From Variovorax sp. Sphag1AA (GTDB lineage: Bacteria; Pseudomonadota; Gammaproteobacteria; Burkholderiales; Burkholderiaceae_C), in contig NZ_JACHYC010000004.1 in the NCBI RefSeq assembly GCF_014192575.1, positions 248,001 through 312,000 of the forward strand: DNA of 64,000 bases, in the 5' to 3' direction. Shown here piece after piece: positions 37,388 through 47,035 of the stretch; position 1 is the stretch's first letter; the number at the start of each line of letters is the position of its first letter. Both the position numbers and the translations under genes were made by a program. The notes under the pieces are model-generated. The model was given only the letters and a program-made list of their open reading frames with translations, had not been told where the DNA came from and ran no database searches.

Positions 37388-38572
37388 ATGACCAACGCCC
37401 TGCTCGACCAACTGCACCAACAGGCCGACGAATTCATCGGACTGCGCCGCGACATCCACCAGCATCCCGAACTCGCCTTCGACGAGCACCGCACGTCCTC
37501 GCTGGTGGCCGAGAAGCTCGAAGCGTGGGGCTATGAGGTCGAGCGCGGCCTCGGTGGCACGGGCGTCGTCGGCCGCATGGTCCGGGGCAGTGGCAAGCGC
37601 CAGCTTGGCATCCGCGCCGACATGGACGCCCTGCCGATCGACGAAGCCACCGGCCTCGCCTATTCGAGCTGTCATTCGGGTGTGATGCACGCCTGCGGGC
37701 ACGACGGTCATACGGCGATGCTGCTCGCGGCCGCCCATCATCTGGCCCATCGCGGCCGCTTCGACGGCACGCTGAACCTGATCTTCCAGCCGGCCGAAGA
37801 AGGTGGCGGCGGCGCGCTGCGGATGATGGAAGACGGCCTCTTCGACAAGTACCCCTGCGACGCGGTCTTCGCGATGCACAACATGCCCGGCATGCCGCAG
37901 GGCCGGCTCGTGCTGCGCGAAGGCGCGGCGATGGCTTCGTCGGACTACGCCACGGTCACGCTGACCGGCGTGGGCGGACACGGCGCGCTGCCGCATCGCA
38001 CCGCCGACCCCATCGTCGCCGCGGCGAGCATCGTGATGGCGTTGCAGACCATCGTGTCGCGCAACATCGATCCGTTGCAGATGGCGGTGGTCACGGTGGG
38101 CGCGATCCACGCCGGCAAGGCCAACAACGTGATTCCACAGACCGTAACGCTCGAACTCAGCGTCCGCGCGCTCGACCGCGAGGTCCGCACCACGCTGGAG
38201 AAGCGCATCAAGTCGGTCATTCAGTCGCAGGCCGAAAGTTTCGACGTGCAGGCGAAGGTCGACTGGCGGCCCGGGTACGCGGTGCTCGTCAATACGCCGG
38301 AGGAAACCGCCTTCGCACGCGAGGTGGCCACCGAGCTGGTGGGCGCCGATCGCGTCACGCTGCAGGGACAGCCGCTGTCCGGCAGCGAAGACTTCGCGTT
38401 CATGCTCGAGAAGGTGCCGGGCAGCTATGTGCTGATCGGCAACGGCGACGGAGAAGGCGACGGCCATGGCGCCTGCATGGTCCACAACCCGGGCTACGAC
38501 TTCAACGACGCCAATGTCGCGATCGGCTCCGCCTATTGGGTGTTGCTGGCAGAACGCTTTCTTCGCGTGTGA
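37388..38572 (+). CDS. M20 family metallo-amidohydrolase (hippurate hydrolase-like)
   Basis: A 394-residue M20D-type amidohydrolase. Typical segments are FIGLRRDIHQHPELAFDEHRTS, IRADMDALPIDE, HACGHDGHTAMLLAAA (metal ligands His/Asp), FQPAEEGGGGA and the late GSEDFAFM. Family members hydrolyse N-acyl or N-aminobenzoyl amino acids and related amides. Operon with the Bug receptor suggests that the imported ligand is such an amide. It ends directly against the stop codon of the convergent porin gene, with no bases between. Confidence 0.92.
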   Translation: MTNALLDQLHQQADEFIGLRRDIHQHPELAFDEHRTSSLVAEKLEAWGYEVERGLGGTGVVGRMVRGSGKRQLGIRADMDALPIDEATGLAYSSCHSGVMHACGHDGHTAMLLAAAHHLAHRGRFDGTLNLIFQPAEEGGGGALRMMEDGLFDKYPCDAVFAMHNMPGMPQGRLVLREGAAMASSDYATVTLTGVGGHGALPHRTADPIVAAASIVMALQTIVSRNIDPLQMAVVTVGAIHAGKANNVIPQTVTLELSVRALDREVRTTLEKRIKSVIQSQAESFDVQAKVDWRPGYAVLVNTPEETAFAREVATELVGADRVTLQGQPLSGSEDFAFMLEKVPGSYVLIGNGDGEGDGHGACMVHNPGYDFNDANVAIGSAYWVLLAERFLRV

Positions 38573-39670
38573 TCAGAAGCTGAGCTTCATGCCGAGGTCA
38601 TAGCCGCTCGAGTTGCGATTGGCATCGGTGATGCTTCCGTTCACCGCCGCCGTCGAGCCGCCGCTGTTGTTTACGCGCGCATAGGTGGCGTAGACCGCGG
38701 TGCGCTTCGAGAAGTTGTAGACGTAGCCGAAGGCCCATTTGCGCGCGGTCGGATCGCTCACCGCATCGGTGCCGTAGGTGGACCACGAGACCTTGATCTG
38801 GTCGAACCCGATGGGCACGATCGCGCCGACCAGATAGCCCGTGCCGGTCAGCTCCCCGACCTTGTCCACCTTGTCGCGGTAGTAGCCGCCCATGACCTTC
38901 ACGACCTTGAAGTCCCACGAGACGCCGAGGTTGGCCGAATCGATGTCGCCGTTGGTGGTCGTGCGTGCGAACTTCGTCCTGCCGGCCGCCAGGGCGATCG
39001 CGAACGGTCCGTTGGCATAGCCGACACGCCCGCTGTAGCCGTTGCCGTCGTCCTCGATCGGCGAAGGCGATCCGTTCTCGCCGTAGTAGTACTCCACCTC
39101 GCCGAAGAATCCACCAAGATTGGGCGGCAGGTAGTACGCAACGATGTTCGATGCGCGCGTGGACGTGGGCCCGCCGATCGAGCCGGCCTGCGGCTGGCTG
39201 GTGCCGACGCCGTTGTTGCTGAAGGGATCGACGTCGGTGCGGTTGCGGTAGTGCGCCGTGAAGTCGCGGCCCGCGCGCACTTCGCCCCAGAAGTCCATCA
39301 GGCTGACCGTCGCGCGACGATTGAAGTTGAATCCGCCGACGGAGCCGTTCGACTGGTTGTTGGTGTTGGTCGTGCCTGTCGAGCCGTCGTCGATGTTCAG
39401 GCCCGCTTCCAGCCAGAACCCCGCGGCCATCCCGCCGCCCAGATCCTCCACGCCGCGAAACCCGAGCCGCGATGCGGTGTTGCCGCCGCTGTAGAGCTGG
39501 GACTTGCTCGCGATGCTGCCGCTGCCGTAGCCGTAGGTCACGTCGGCGATGCCGAAGAGCGTGACGCTGCTGCCGCCACTGAAACTCTGGACCGCGCTGG
39601 TCTGCGCTGACGCCATGCCGGCCGCGCTCAGCGCGCCCACGGCAAAGGTGGCAAGGGTGACTCTCCTCAT
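38573..39670 (-). CDS. Gram-negative general porin
   Basis: A 365-residue outer-membrane trimeric porin of the betaproteobacterial type. It has a signal peptide (cleavage near ASA-QT), the first strand [18 protein letters not shown], and the C-terminal strand ending in Phe ([10 protein letters not shown]). The start at 39670 ([14 protein letters not shown]) gives the signal peptide; the upstream frame extension is not needed. It probably lets substrates for the adjacent Bug/amidohydrolase system through the outer membrane, but may be a general porin. Confidence 0.93.
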   Translation of the reverse strand: MRRVTLATFAVGALSAAGMASAQTSAVQSFSGGSSVTLFGIADVTYGYGSGSIASKSQLYSGGNTASRLGFRGVEDLGGGMAAGFWLEAGLNIDDGSTGTTNTNNQSNGSVGGFNFNRRATVSLMDFWGEVRAGRDFTAHYRNRTDVDPFSNNGVGTSQPQAGSIGGPTSTRASNIVAYYLPPNLGGFFGEVEYYYGENGSPSPIEDDGNGYSGRVGYANGPFAIALAAGRTKFARTTTNGDIDSANLGVSWDFKVVKVMGGYYRDKVDKVGELTGTGYLVGAIVPIGFDQIKVSWSTYGTDAVSDPTARKWAFGYVYNFSKRTAVYATYARVNNSGGSTAAVNGSITDANRNSSGYDLGMKLSF

Positions 39671-39813
39671 CTCGGTATCCCTCCGGACGTTGGTTGGCAC
39701 TCCGGCGGCATGATAGACGAGTCGCAAGTTTCAATGGGTGTCACAACCGACTGCTACCACCTCCCGTCGTGCCTCCAGAACAATGGTCAGCAACCAATCC
39801 AAAGGAGACACCG

Positions 39814-40392
39814 ATGACACGCAAGATCCTGATGCTCTGCGGCGACTACGCGGAGGACTACGAAACCATGGTGCCGTTCCAGGCCCTGCTGGCGGTGGGC
39901 CACACCGTCCACGCGGTGGCGCCGGACAAGAAGGCCGGCGACTGGGTGCACACCGCCATCCACGATTTCGAAGGCGCACAGACCTACAGCGAGAAGCCGG
40001 GACACCGCTTCACGCTCAACGCCAACTTTGCCGATGTGCATCCCGAGGCCTACGACGCGCTGGTGATCCCGGGCGGCCGTGCGCCGGAATACCTCCGGAT
40101 GAACACCCGTGTGGTCGAGATCGCGCGCCATTTCCTGGAAGCCGACAAGCCGCTGGCCGCCGTCTGCCACGGCGCCCAGTTGCTGGCAGCCACGGGGCTG
40201 CTCAAAGGCCGCAAGGTCTCCGCCTACCCTGCTTGCCAGGTCGAGGTGGAACTGGCCGGCGCCGAATACATGGGTATTCCAGTCGACCAGGCAGTGACCG
40301 ACCGCAACCTCGTCACCGCACCGGCATGGCCGGCGCATCCGGCGTGGATCGGGCAGTTTCTGAAGGTGCTCGGTACGCGCATCGAGACCTGA
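39814..40392 (+). CDS. DJ-1/PfpI family protein
   Basis: A 192-residue DJ-1/PfpI superfamily protein. The nucleophile cysteine is in the elbow [20 protein letters not shown], and the start [32 protein letters not shown] is typical. An AAAGGAGA ribosome site precedes the ATG at 39814. Families with this fold include glyoxalase III-like, protease-like and chaperone proteins; function here is open. It is divergent from the porin. Confidence 0.88.
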   Translation: MTRKILMLCGDYAEDYETMVPFQALLAVGHTVHAVAPDKKAGDWVHTAIHDFEGAQTYSEKPGHRFTLNANFADVHPEAYDALVIPGGRAPEYLRMNTRVVEIARHFLEADKPLAAVCHGAQLLAATGLLKGRKVSAYPACQVEVELAGAEYMGIPVDQAVTDRNLVTAPAWPAHPAWIGQFLKVLGTRIET

Positions 40393-40471
40393 GCCAGCGG
40401 CGATAGCAGCGATCGAACGGCGGCGCTACAGTCATGCACCGCGTCGCCCGCCCTGCCACAGGAGAAGACTC

Positions 40472-40849
40472 ATGTGCGAAGTTTTCATCAGCGCCGATCC
40501 CCAGAGCTACGACAGCCGGACACGCTCGGTCCGTCTTCATGGCGTGGTCACGAGCATCCGGCTCGAGAACCTCTTTTGGCAGGTGCTGGAAGAAATCGCC
40601 GCCCGCGACGACATGGGCGTGGTGCAGCTGATCGAGAAGCTGTACGACGAACTGGTTGCGGCGCGCGGGGAAGTCGGCAACTTCGCGTCCTTCCTGCGCG
40701 TGAGCGCGCTGCGCTACGAGGCCATGGTGGCGCAGGGTCGCATCCCGGGCGACACCTCGGTGGCGATCCGCTCGCTCGACGCTCAGGCGGTGCTTCGCGA
40801 TCTGCCCCAAGGATGGGGACGCAGGGCACCGGGCCGCGTGATGGCCTGA
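40472..40849 (+). CDS. Ribbon-helix-helix domain protein
   Basis: A 125-residue protein with a ribbon-helix-helix-like segment TRSVRLHGVVTSIRLENLFWQVLEEIAARDDMGVVQLIEKLYDEL (about residues 16-60), of the RHH_4 type found in putative DNA-binding proteins. The ATG at 40472 follows ACAGGAGAAG. It is convergent with fliA, 24 bases apart, and marks the edge of the flagellar region. Target unknown. Confidence 0.75.
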   Translation: MCEVFISADPQSYDSRTRSVRLHGVVTSIRLENLFWQVLEEIAARDDMGVVQLIEKLYDELVAARGEVGNFASFLRVSALRYEAMVAQGRIPGDTSVAIRSLDAQAVLRDLPQGWGRRAPGRVMA

Positions 40850-40873
40850 CGGCCGTCTCGATCCGCCGGGCTT

Positions 40874-41608
40874 CTACAGAAGCTCTTTCAGTTTGGCCCG
40901 CAGCCGGCTGATCGCCTGGCTGTGAAGCTGGCATACGCGGCTCTGGCTCACTTCAAGAATCGCGCCGATCTCGCGCAGGTTCAGCTCTTCTTCGTAGTAG
41001 AGGTTCAACAGGAGCTGGTCGCGCTCCGGCAGTTCCTGGATCGCTTCCACCAGCTGATGGCGGAAGCCGCTTTCGAGCAATTGCTCCAACGGATCGTCGC
41101 TGCTGCGCTGGCTGCGTCGCGCGTCCTGCGCATGCAGGTCGATGAACGGGTTCTCGGATTCGCCCTTGGCGAAGTCCTCCACGTAGAGAAGCTGACAGCC
41201 CTGAATCTCCTGCAGGAGCGACTGGTAGGCCTCCAGCTCCATCTTGAGTTCCTTGGCGATCTCGCCCTCGCTGGGCGGCCGGCCGAGGCGATGCTCGAGC
41301 TTCTGGATGGCCTTCTCCACGTTCCGCGCGGACTGGCGCAGTCCGCGCGAGCCCCAGTCGCTGGAGCGCAGTTCGTCGAGCATCGCGCCGCGGATTCGCT
41401 GGCTCACGAAGGTCTCGAACTGCGCACCCTTGTTGTCCTGGTAGCGGCTCGATGCGTCCAGCAGGCCGATCATGCCGGCCTGGATCAGGTCGTCGAGTTC
41501 GACGCTGGCGGGGAGCTTGGCGATCATCTGCAGTGCGATGCGGCGCACCAGCGGCTGGTGCTGCTCCAGCAGATGGGACTTCTCGATGGTTCCCTGGGCG
41601 GTGTACAC
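40874..41608 (-). CDS. fliA: RNA polymerase sigma-28 factor FliA (GTG start)
   Basis: A 244-residue flagellar sigma factor that directs late flagellar and chemotaxis promoters. Region 2 (LDDLIQAGMIGLLDASSRYQDNKGAQFETFVSQRIRGAMLDELRSSDW) and region 4 (ELPERDQLLLNLYYEEELNLREIGAILEVSQSRVCQLHSQAISRLR) are intact. The GTG at 41608 has AAGGAC upstream. It is the last gene of the flhB-flhA-flhF-flhG-fliA series. FliA-like promoter matches are seen upstream of flhD and cheR. Confidence 0.96.
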   Translation of the reverse strand: MYTAQGTIEKSHLLEQHQPLVRRIALQMIAKLPASVELDDLIQAGMIGLLDASSRYQDNKGAQFETFVSQRIRGAMLDELRSSDWGSRGLRQSARNVEKAIQKLEHRLGRPPSEGEIAKELKMELEAYQSLLQEIQGCQLLYVEDFAKGESENPFIDLHAQDARRSQRSSDDPLEQLLESGFRHQLVEAIQELPERDQLLLNLYYEEELNLREIGAILEVSQSRVCQLHSQAISRLRAKLKELL

Positions 41609-41644
41609 GTGCGGTCCTTGTTGCGTTGTTCGGGTTGATCTGCT

Positions 41645-42457
41645 TTACGCGACGGCGGCGCTCGGCATGTGGAGTGCGCGCGTCGCGGTCATCGCGATGC
41701 GGCTGTCGTTCATGGCGTGGTCGTTCGTGCGCGGGGTTCGTGCGGGTGCGCGCCACGGCCATCGCAGCACATCGGAAGCGATTCGACGGAAGTCCACTGC
41801 GGCCGGACTTGCCGGAAAAGCCTCGACCACCGTGCGGCCGAGGCGCCGCGCGTCGGCATGGTGCGCATCGGCATGAACCCAGCCCGCCGGCTCCAGCGAT
41901 ACCGCGAGATAGCGGCTGCCGGTGTTGGCGAGATTGGTCATGATCTTCTGCGCCTCGTCGATGCCCGATGCGCGGTTGACCAGGAAGCGAAGCTGCATCA
42001 GGCCGTGCGCATAGTGCAGGCGCTTGATGCCCGCGTAGGCCGTCGTGACGGAGGCTGCGTTGGGCTGCAGCACCAGCACCAGCTCGTCCGCCTGTTGCGC
42101 GAGTGGCGACAGCCGCCCTTCTTCGTCGAGCGCGGCATCGATCAGCACCACCCCGCTATGGCGGAACGCCCGCGGATCGGCTGATGGATGCGGCGTCGGC
42201 AGCACTTCCACGCCGCATTCAGCCGCCACGCCCGGCACTTCGATGCCCCACACGGCAGCGACGGAACCGTGGCCGGGACGCTGCTCGTCGACCAGCGACA
42301 CATCCTTGCCCTGATGCACCAGCGCCGCCGCGAGATTCATCGCGGTGGTCGTCACGCCATCGCCGCGGCTCATGCCGGCGATCGCAATGACGCGCGTCTG
42401 CGTGTTCGCCAGGAGGCGGCGCAGTCCGTCCGCCTGATCCGCAACCAGCTTGCTCAT
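41645..42457 (-). CDS. flhG: FlhG-like (MinD/ParA-related) protein with degenerate Walker A
   Basis: A 270-residue protein in the FlhG position, 10 bases after flhF and before fliA. The fold is recognisable from AIAGMSRGDGVTTTAMNLAAALVHQGKDVSLVDE and VLIDAALDEEGRLSPLAQQADELVLVLQP. The deviant Walker A, normally XKGGXGK(T/S), reads SRGDGVTTT (residues 30-38), so both the signature and the P-loop lysines are replaced (Arg and Thr). Classical FlhG is an ATPase that limits flagellar number with FlhF; ATP use here is doubtful. The C-terminal about 35 residues are not family-typical. Confidence 0.85.
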   Translation of the reverse strand: MSKLVADQADGLRRLLANTQTRVIAIAGMSRGDGVTTTAMNLAAALVHQGKDVSLVDEQRPGHGSVAAVWGIEVPGVAAECGVEVLPTPHPSADPRAFRHSGVVLIDAALDEEGRLSPLAQQADELVLVLQPNAASVTTAYAGIKRLHYAHGLMQLRFLVNRASGIDEAQKIMTNLANTGSRYLAVSLEPAGWVHADAHHADARRLGRTVVEAFPASPAAVDFRRIASDVLRWPWRAPARTPRTNDHAMNDSRIAMTATRALHMPSAAVA

Positions 42458-42467
42458 GCGGTGCTCC

Positions 42468-44945
42468 TCAAGCCTGCTTCTCGATGGCGCGCAGTTGCGA
42501 CTGGATCGGCGCGGTCGATTCCGTGCCGAGGGCCTCCAGCAGCACGAAGAGCTTGCTCACGCCCAGGTACAGCGCATTGCCTGTGAGCGGCCGGCTCGAA
42601 CGCGCGGGGCGGCCGGTCAACTCGTTGAGCAGCATGCGCGCGCGGTCTGCCCATTCGCCCTTGGCGTGCAACAGGCGCCACGCAGTCGTGGTCACCTGGC
42701 CCGCGATCAACAGGCGCTTCAGCATGTCCGGATCGCCGAGTTCGCCCATGCCGCCCGCGAGCTGCAACCCTTGGCGAATCAGGCGGAAGCACGGCTCAGC
42801 ATCGGCGGCCCAAGCCTGCCACTGCGCGAGCTGGCGCGCCGTGACGCGCATGTCCACGTTCGAGAGCAGGCAGGTCTGCGCGAGGATCTTCTGGCCGCGC
42901 TCGTCGAGCACTCGCCGCACCACGCCGCACAACGGCGGCAGTGCGGGCTTGTCCGCACTCACGCGCAGCTGGACCATCGCATGGGCTTCGCACTGCATCG
43001 CCGGCTTGCCCTTGAAGACGGTAGGCACCGGCTCGCTGAATTCGGCATCGATGCGCGCCAGTGCGCTCGACTCACCGGTGCGCAGCTCGATCACGCTGGT
43101 GGAGCCGGGCACGCGCGCAAGCCACTGCTGGTTCTGGGACTGCCATTCGGCCATCAGTTCGACTGCGGGCATCCGCGGCAGCAAGTGCACCACCGGCTTG
43201 CCCAGCGCCTGCTGGCGCAGCCACTGCACCTGGCGCGCGCCGGGCTTGCGGCGCGCATCGGTGCTTCGCGTCGCCGCGGTGGAGAGCCATTGGTTCGGTG
43301 CCGACAGCGGCTGGCCGCTGCGGTCCGACAGCAGAAGGCTGCTCTGGCACTCGTAGACATCGTCCCCTGCGTTCGAGCGAAGACCCACCTGACCCGACAA
43401 GGCGAGCACGTGGCTGTCGCAGCCGACGGCGATCTCGCTGCGGGCGTGAACCATCAGGTCGTCCTGCACCGCCTTCTGGCTGATGCTTTCGTCACCGGCA
43501 TGGCGCCACAGACGACGCGCTGCCTCGAAGCCGATCTGCGCGCCGGCCAATGCACCGGCGGCGGTCGCCAGTTCCTGCGCGTCGTGCGCCATCGCGCGGA
43601 TGAGGTTCTGGTACTGCGTGCGCAGGCGATCGGCCTCGGCCTGTGCCTGCACCACCTGCGCCGAGGGTGCCGCGCCTGCGGGCTCGTCGTGCATCTCGAC
43701 TTCCGAAGGCACGAACAGCGGGTTATGGCGTCGCGGCTGGAAGACGCTGTCCACCAGTTGCGCGCGATCGGCGGGCATCAGGTTCTCGGGCACCTTCTGG
43801 CCGCTGGAGATGTAGTGCACCGGCAGGCGATGGCGGATCACGGTGTCGATCAGCGCGCCCGGGTGCGTGGACTCATCCATCTTCGTGAAGATGCAGCCTG
43901 CAAGCTCGTTGCCGCCGCCGTGGCGATAGGCGTGCACCACTTCGTTGAGGGTGTCGCCGTGGCTCGTCGCGTTCAGCAGCAGCAGCCGCTTCACCGGCCG
44001 ATGCGTGCTGCATAGCATCGCGATCTGGTCCGACACGGCGCGGTCGCGTTGGCTCATGCCCACGGTGTCGATGAGCACCATGTGCTTGTCGCGCAGATCC
44101 TGCAGCACCAGATGCAGGTCGGCAGCGTCCTTCACGCCGTAGACCGGCACATCGAGAATCTGGCCGTAGATGCGCAACTGCTCGTAGGCGCCGATCCGGT
44201 AGCTGTCGGTGGTCACCAGCGCGAGCTTGTCGGCGCCGAAGCGCATCACGCAGCGCGCGGCCAGCTTGGCGGTGGTGGTGGTCTTGCCGACGCCGGTCGG
44301 GCCCATCAGGGCGTACACGCCGCCTTGCGACAGCAGCGCGTCTTCGTCTTCATGCACCGGCAGCGCGCGGATCAGCTCCGAGCGCGCGAAGGCCATGCCC
44401 TGTGCGTAGGTCTGGCCGGTGGGCAGCTTCTCGAGCAGCGCCTTCGACAGACGCGCGCTGAAGCCTGCGCCGAGCAGCGTGCGCAGCAGGCGGCCACGGA
44501 CCGGGTCCTGGCGCTGCTTGTCGTTCCACACGACGCTGGCGAGTTGCTCCTCGATCATGCCGCGCATCGAGTGGAGCTCGTTGAGCACCACATCGGTTTG
44601 CTGCGTGTCGGGTTGCGGCTCGGGCCTGGCCTCAATCGCTGGTGCCTGAACCACGGGCGCTGGCGCCGAAGCCACCGGTGCTGGCGCTTTAGCGGCAGCA
44701 ACGACGGGTGCAGCGGGCACTACTGGCGCGACGAGCGGAGCAGGTGCAACCGGTGCGGCGTTCTGCAGCGCCTCGGTCACGTCGCTCTCCACCATCGCCA
44801 CGATCTCGACCCCTTCGGCCGATGCGCGGTTGCTGAGAACGATGGCTTCCGCGCCGAGCGCCTCGCGCACAAGGCGCAGTGCCTCGCGGCTGGTTGCGGC
44901 AACGAATCTGCGGGCCGTGGTCCGCACGTTAGTCGGGATACTCAC
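42468..44945 (-). CDS. flhF: FlhF (SRP-type GTPase) with a ~415-residue C-terminal extension
   Basis: An 825-residue protein; FlhF is usually about 400-500. Residues 1-60 form the N-terminal basic B region, 61-115 an Ala/Pro/Val linker, 120-205 the N domain, and 210-405 the SRP-type GTPase: P-loop GPTGVGKTTTT (215-225), DSYRIGAYEQL, DTVGMSQRD (293-301), TKMDE (354-358). Residues from about 410 to 825 match no domain I know; a helical stretch (430-480) precedes mixed sequence. The frame is continuous. It overlaps the flhA stop by 4 bases. FlhF normally positions flagella at the membrane. Confidence 0.88.
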   Translation of the reverse strand: MSIPTNVRTTARRFVAATSREALRLVREALGAEAIVLSNRASAEGVEIVAMVESDVTEALQNAAPVAPAPLVAPVVPAAPVVAAAKAPAPVASAPAPVVQAPAIEARPEPQPDTQQTDVVLNELHSMRGMIEEQLASVVWNDKQRQDPVRGRLLRTLLGAGFSARLSKALLEKLPTGQTYAQGMAFARSELIRALPVHEDEDALLSQGGVYALMGPTGVGKTTTTAKLAARCVMRFGADKLALVTTDSYRIGAYEQLRIYGQILDVPVYGVKDAADLHLVLQDLRDKHMVLIDTVGMSQRDRAVSDQIAMLCSTHRPVKRLLLLNATSHGDTLNEVVHAYRHGGGNELAGCIFTKMDESTHPGALIDTVIRHRLPVHYISSGQKVPENLMPADRAQLVDSVFQPRRHNPLFVPSEVEMHDEPAGAAPSAQVVQAQAEADRLRTQYQNLIRAMAHDAQELATAAGALAGAQIGFEAARRLWRHAGDESISQKAVQDDLMVHARSEIAVGCDSHVLALSGQVGLRSNAGDDVYECQSSLLLSDRSGQPLSAPNQWLSTAATRSTDARRKPGARQVQWLRQQALGKPVVHLLPRMPAVELMAEWQSQNQQWLARVPGSTSVIELRTGESSALARIDAEFSEPVPTVFKGKPAMQCEAHAMVQLRVSADKPALPPLCGVVRRVLDERGQKILAQTCLLSNVDMRVTARQLAQWQAWAADAEPCFRLIRQGLQLAGGMGELGDPDMLKRLLIAGQVTTTAWRLLHAKGEWADRARMLLNELTGRPARSSRPLTGNALYLGVSKLFVLLEALGTESTAPIQSQLRAIEKQA

Positions 44946-47035
44946 GCTCTTCCTCCAATGGTGGCGGTGATCTTGATGTTTCGGGTGTCAGGGATCTCCG
45001 CGTGGGAGAGCACCTTCAGTTGAGGCAGGCTGCGGCGCAGGAAGCGCGCGAGCAGCACGCGCAGCGAGTGCTGCACCACGAGCACGGGCGCAAGGCCGAT
45101 CTGCTCCTGGCGCGTGATGGCCGCTTGCGTCTGGCGCAGCAGGTTGTCGGCCAGGCCGGGTTCGATGCCGCTGCTGCTGGTCATGGCCTGCTGCAGGACT
45201 GCGTCGAGCGATGCATCGAGGCCGATCACGTGCAGCTCGGAGTCGCCCGGGAACAACTGCTGCGTGATCGCGCGGCCCAATGCCAGGCGGACCATCGAGG
45301 TGAGCTCGGTCGCATCCTTGATCGTGGGCGCGTGCTCGGCGATGACATCGAGGATCGTGCGCATGTCGCGGATTGAGACTTCCTCGTCCAGCAGGTTCTG
45401 CAGCACCTTGTGCAGCGTGCTGAGCGACACGACCTTGGGCACGAGGTCTTCCGTGAGCTTCGGCTCGGTCTTGGTGATCTGGTCGAGCAGTTGCTGCACT
45501 TCCTGCCGGCCGAGCAGTTCCGCCGCGTGCGTCTGGATCAGGTGGTTCAGGTGCGTCGCCATCACGGTGCACGCATCGACCACGGTGTAGCCGTAGATTT
45601 GCGCCTGCTGGCGCAGGTTGCCGTCGATCCACACTGCGGGCAGGCCGAAGGCCGGGTCCGTCGTCGGCGTGCCGGGCAGGCTGCCCGTGACTTGTCCGGG
45701 GTTGATCGCCATCCACTGGTTCGGGAAGGCTTCGCCGCGACCGATCTCCACACCCTTCAGGCTGATGACGTAGCTGTTGGGCTTGATCTCCAGGTTGTCG
45801 CGGATGTGCACCACCGGCACCAGGAAGCCGATCTCCTGCGCGATCTTCTTGCGGATGCTCTTGATGCGCCCCAGCAGTTCGCCTTGCTGCGTCTGGTCCA
45901 CCAGCGGAATCAGGCGATAGCCGACTTCCATGCCGAGCGGATCGACCATCGCGACGTCATCCCACGTGGCCTCGGTCGCCTCCGCAGTCGGTGCGAGCGC
46001 AATCTTCGTGACCGCGGCCTGCTCGGCCGTCTCGCGCGGCTTGCGGCGCAACAGTGCCCGTCCACCCCACGCCAGAGCACCTGCGATCAGCAGGAAGGCG
46101 AGGTTCGGCATGCCGGGGATCATCCCCATCAGGCCGATGATGCCGGCCGTCAGGAACAACACTTGCGGGTTCGAGAAGAGCTGACCGGTGAGCTGGCGCC
46201 CCACGTCTTCTTCCGTGGTCACGCGCGAGACGATCACACCGGCCGCCGTCGAGATGACCAGTGCCGGGATCTGCGCGACCAGGCCGTCGCCGATCGCGAG
46301 CAGCGTGTAGGTCGTGCCGGCGGTCGAGAAGTCCAGCCCGTGCTGCACCACGCCAACCACCAGGCCACCGATGATGTTGATGACCATGATCATCAGACCC
46401 GCGACCGCGTCGCCGCGCACGAACTTGCTGGCACCGTCCATCGAGCCGTAGAAGTCGGCTTCCTGCGCAACTTCGGTGCGGCGCTTGCGGGCCACGTCCT
46501 CGCCGATCAGGCCGGCATTGAGGTCGGCGTCGATTGCCATCTGCTTGCCGGGCATCGCGTCGAGCATGAAGCGCGCACCGACTTCCGCGATACGACCCGC
46601 ACCCTTGGTGATCACCATGAAGTTGATGATCACGAGGATGATGAACACCATCACGCCGACCGCGAAGTTGCCGCCGACGAGGAAGTGGCCGAAAGCCTCG
46701 ATCACCTTGCCGGCCGCGTCGGGCCCGGTGTGGCCATGCATGAGCACCACGCGCGTGGACGCGACGTTCAGCGACAGGCGAAGCAGCGTCGAGAACAGAA
46801 GCACCGCCGGGAAGGCCGCGAAATCCAGCGCCTTCATGGTGTACATGCTGACCAGCAGCACCATCACCGACATTGCGATGTTGAAGGTGAACAGCAGGTC
46901 GAGCAGAAACGGCGGCAGCGGCAACACCATCATGCTCAGGATGAGGATGATGAGGATCGGCCCCGCCAGGCCCTTGAACTGGTTGCCGGAGAGGAATTGC
47001 GTCGGCAGACGCATCAGATTGGCGACGGAATTCAT
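44942..47035 (-). CDS. flhA: Flagellar export apparatus protein FlhA
   Basis: A 697-residue membrane protein of the flagellar type III export gate. The N-terminal half holds about eight membrane segments with the conserved FHIPEP-type region (GKQMAIDADLNAGLIGEDVARKRR), and the C-terminal cytoplasmic domain binds export chaperones and substrates. Length is normal. Its ATG overlaps the flhB stop, and its stop overlaps the flhF start, each by 4 bases. Confidence 0.96.
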   Translation of the reverse strand: MNSVANLMRLPTQFLSGNQFKGLAGPILIILILSMMVLPLPPFLLDLLFTFNIAMSVMVLLVSMYTMKALDFAAFPAVLLFSTLLRLSLNVASTRVVLMHGHTGPDAAGKVIEAFGHFLVGGNFAVGVMVFIILVIINFMVITKGAGRIAEVGARFMLDAMPGKQMAIDADLNAGLIGEDVARKRRTEVAQEADFYGSMDGASKFVRGDAVAGLMIMVINIIGGLVVGVVQHGLDFSTAGTTYTLLAIGDGLVAQIPALVISTAAGVIVSRVTTEEDVGRQLTGQLFSNPQVLFLTAGIIGLMGMIPGMPNLAFLLIAGALAWGGRALLRRKPRETAEQAAVTKIALAPTAEATEATWDDVAMVDPLGMEVGYRLIPLVDQTQQGELLGRIKSIRKKIAQEIGFLVPVVHIRDNLEIKPNSYVISLKGVEIGRGEAFPNQWMAINPGQVTGSLPGTPTTDPAFGLPAVWIDGNLRQQAQIYGYTVVDACTVMATHLNHLIQTHAAELLGRQEVQQLLDQITKTEPKLTEDLVPKVVSLSTLHKVLQNLLDEEVSIRDMRTILDVIAEHAPTIKDATELTSMVRLALGRAITQQLFPGDSELHVIGLDASLDAVLQQAMTSSSGIEPGLADNLLRQTQAAITRQEQIGLAPVLVVQHSLRVLLARFLRRSLPQLKVLSHAEIPDTRNIKITATIGGRA

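Noticed and set aside
36638..38485. A 615-residue minus-strand frame under the Bug receptor and amidohydrolase genes
   Set aside because: Antisense shadow of two well-supported genes; no family motif.
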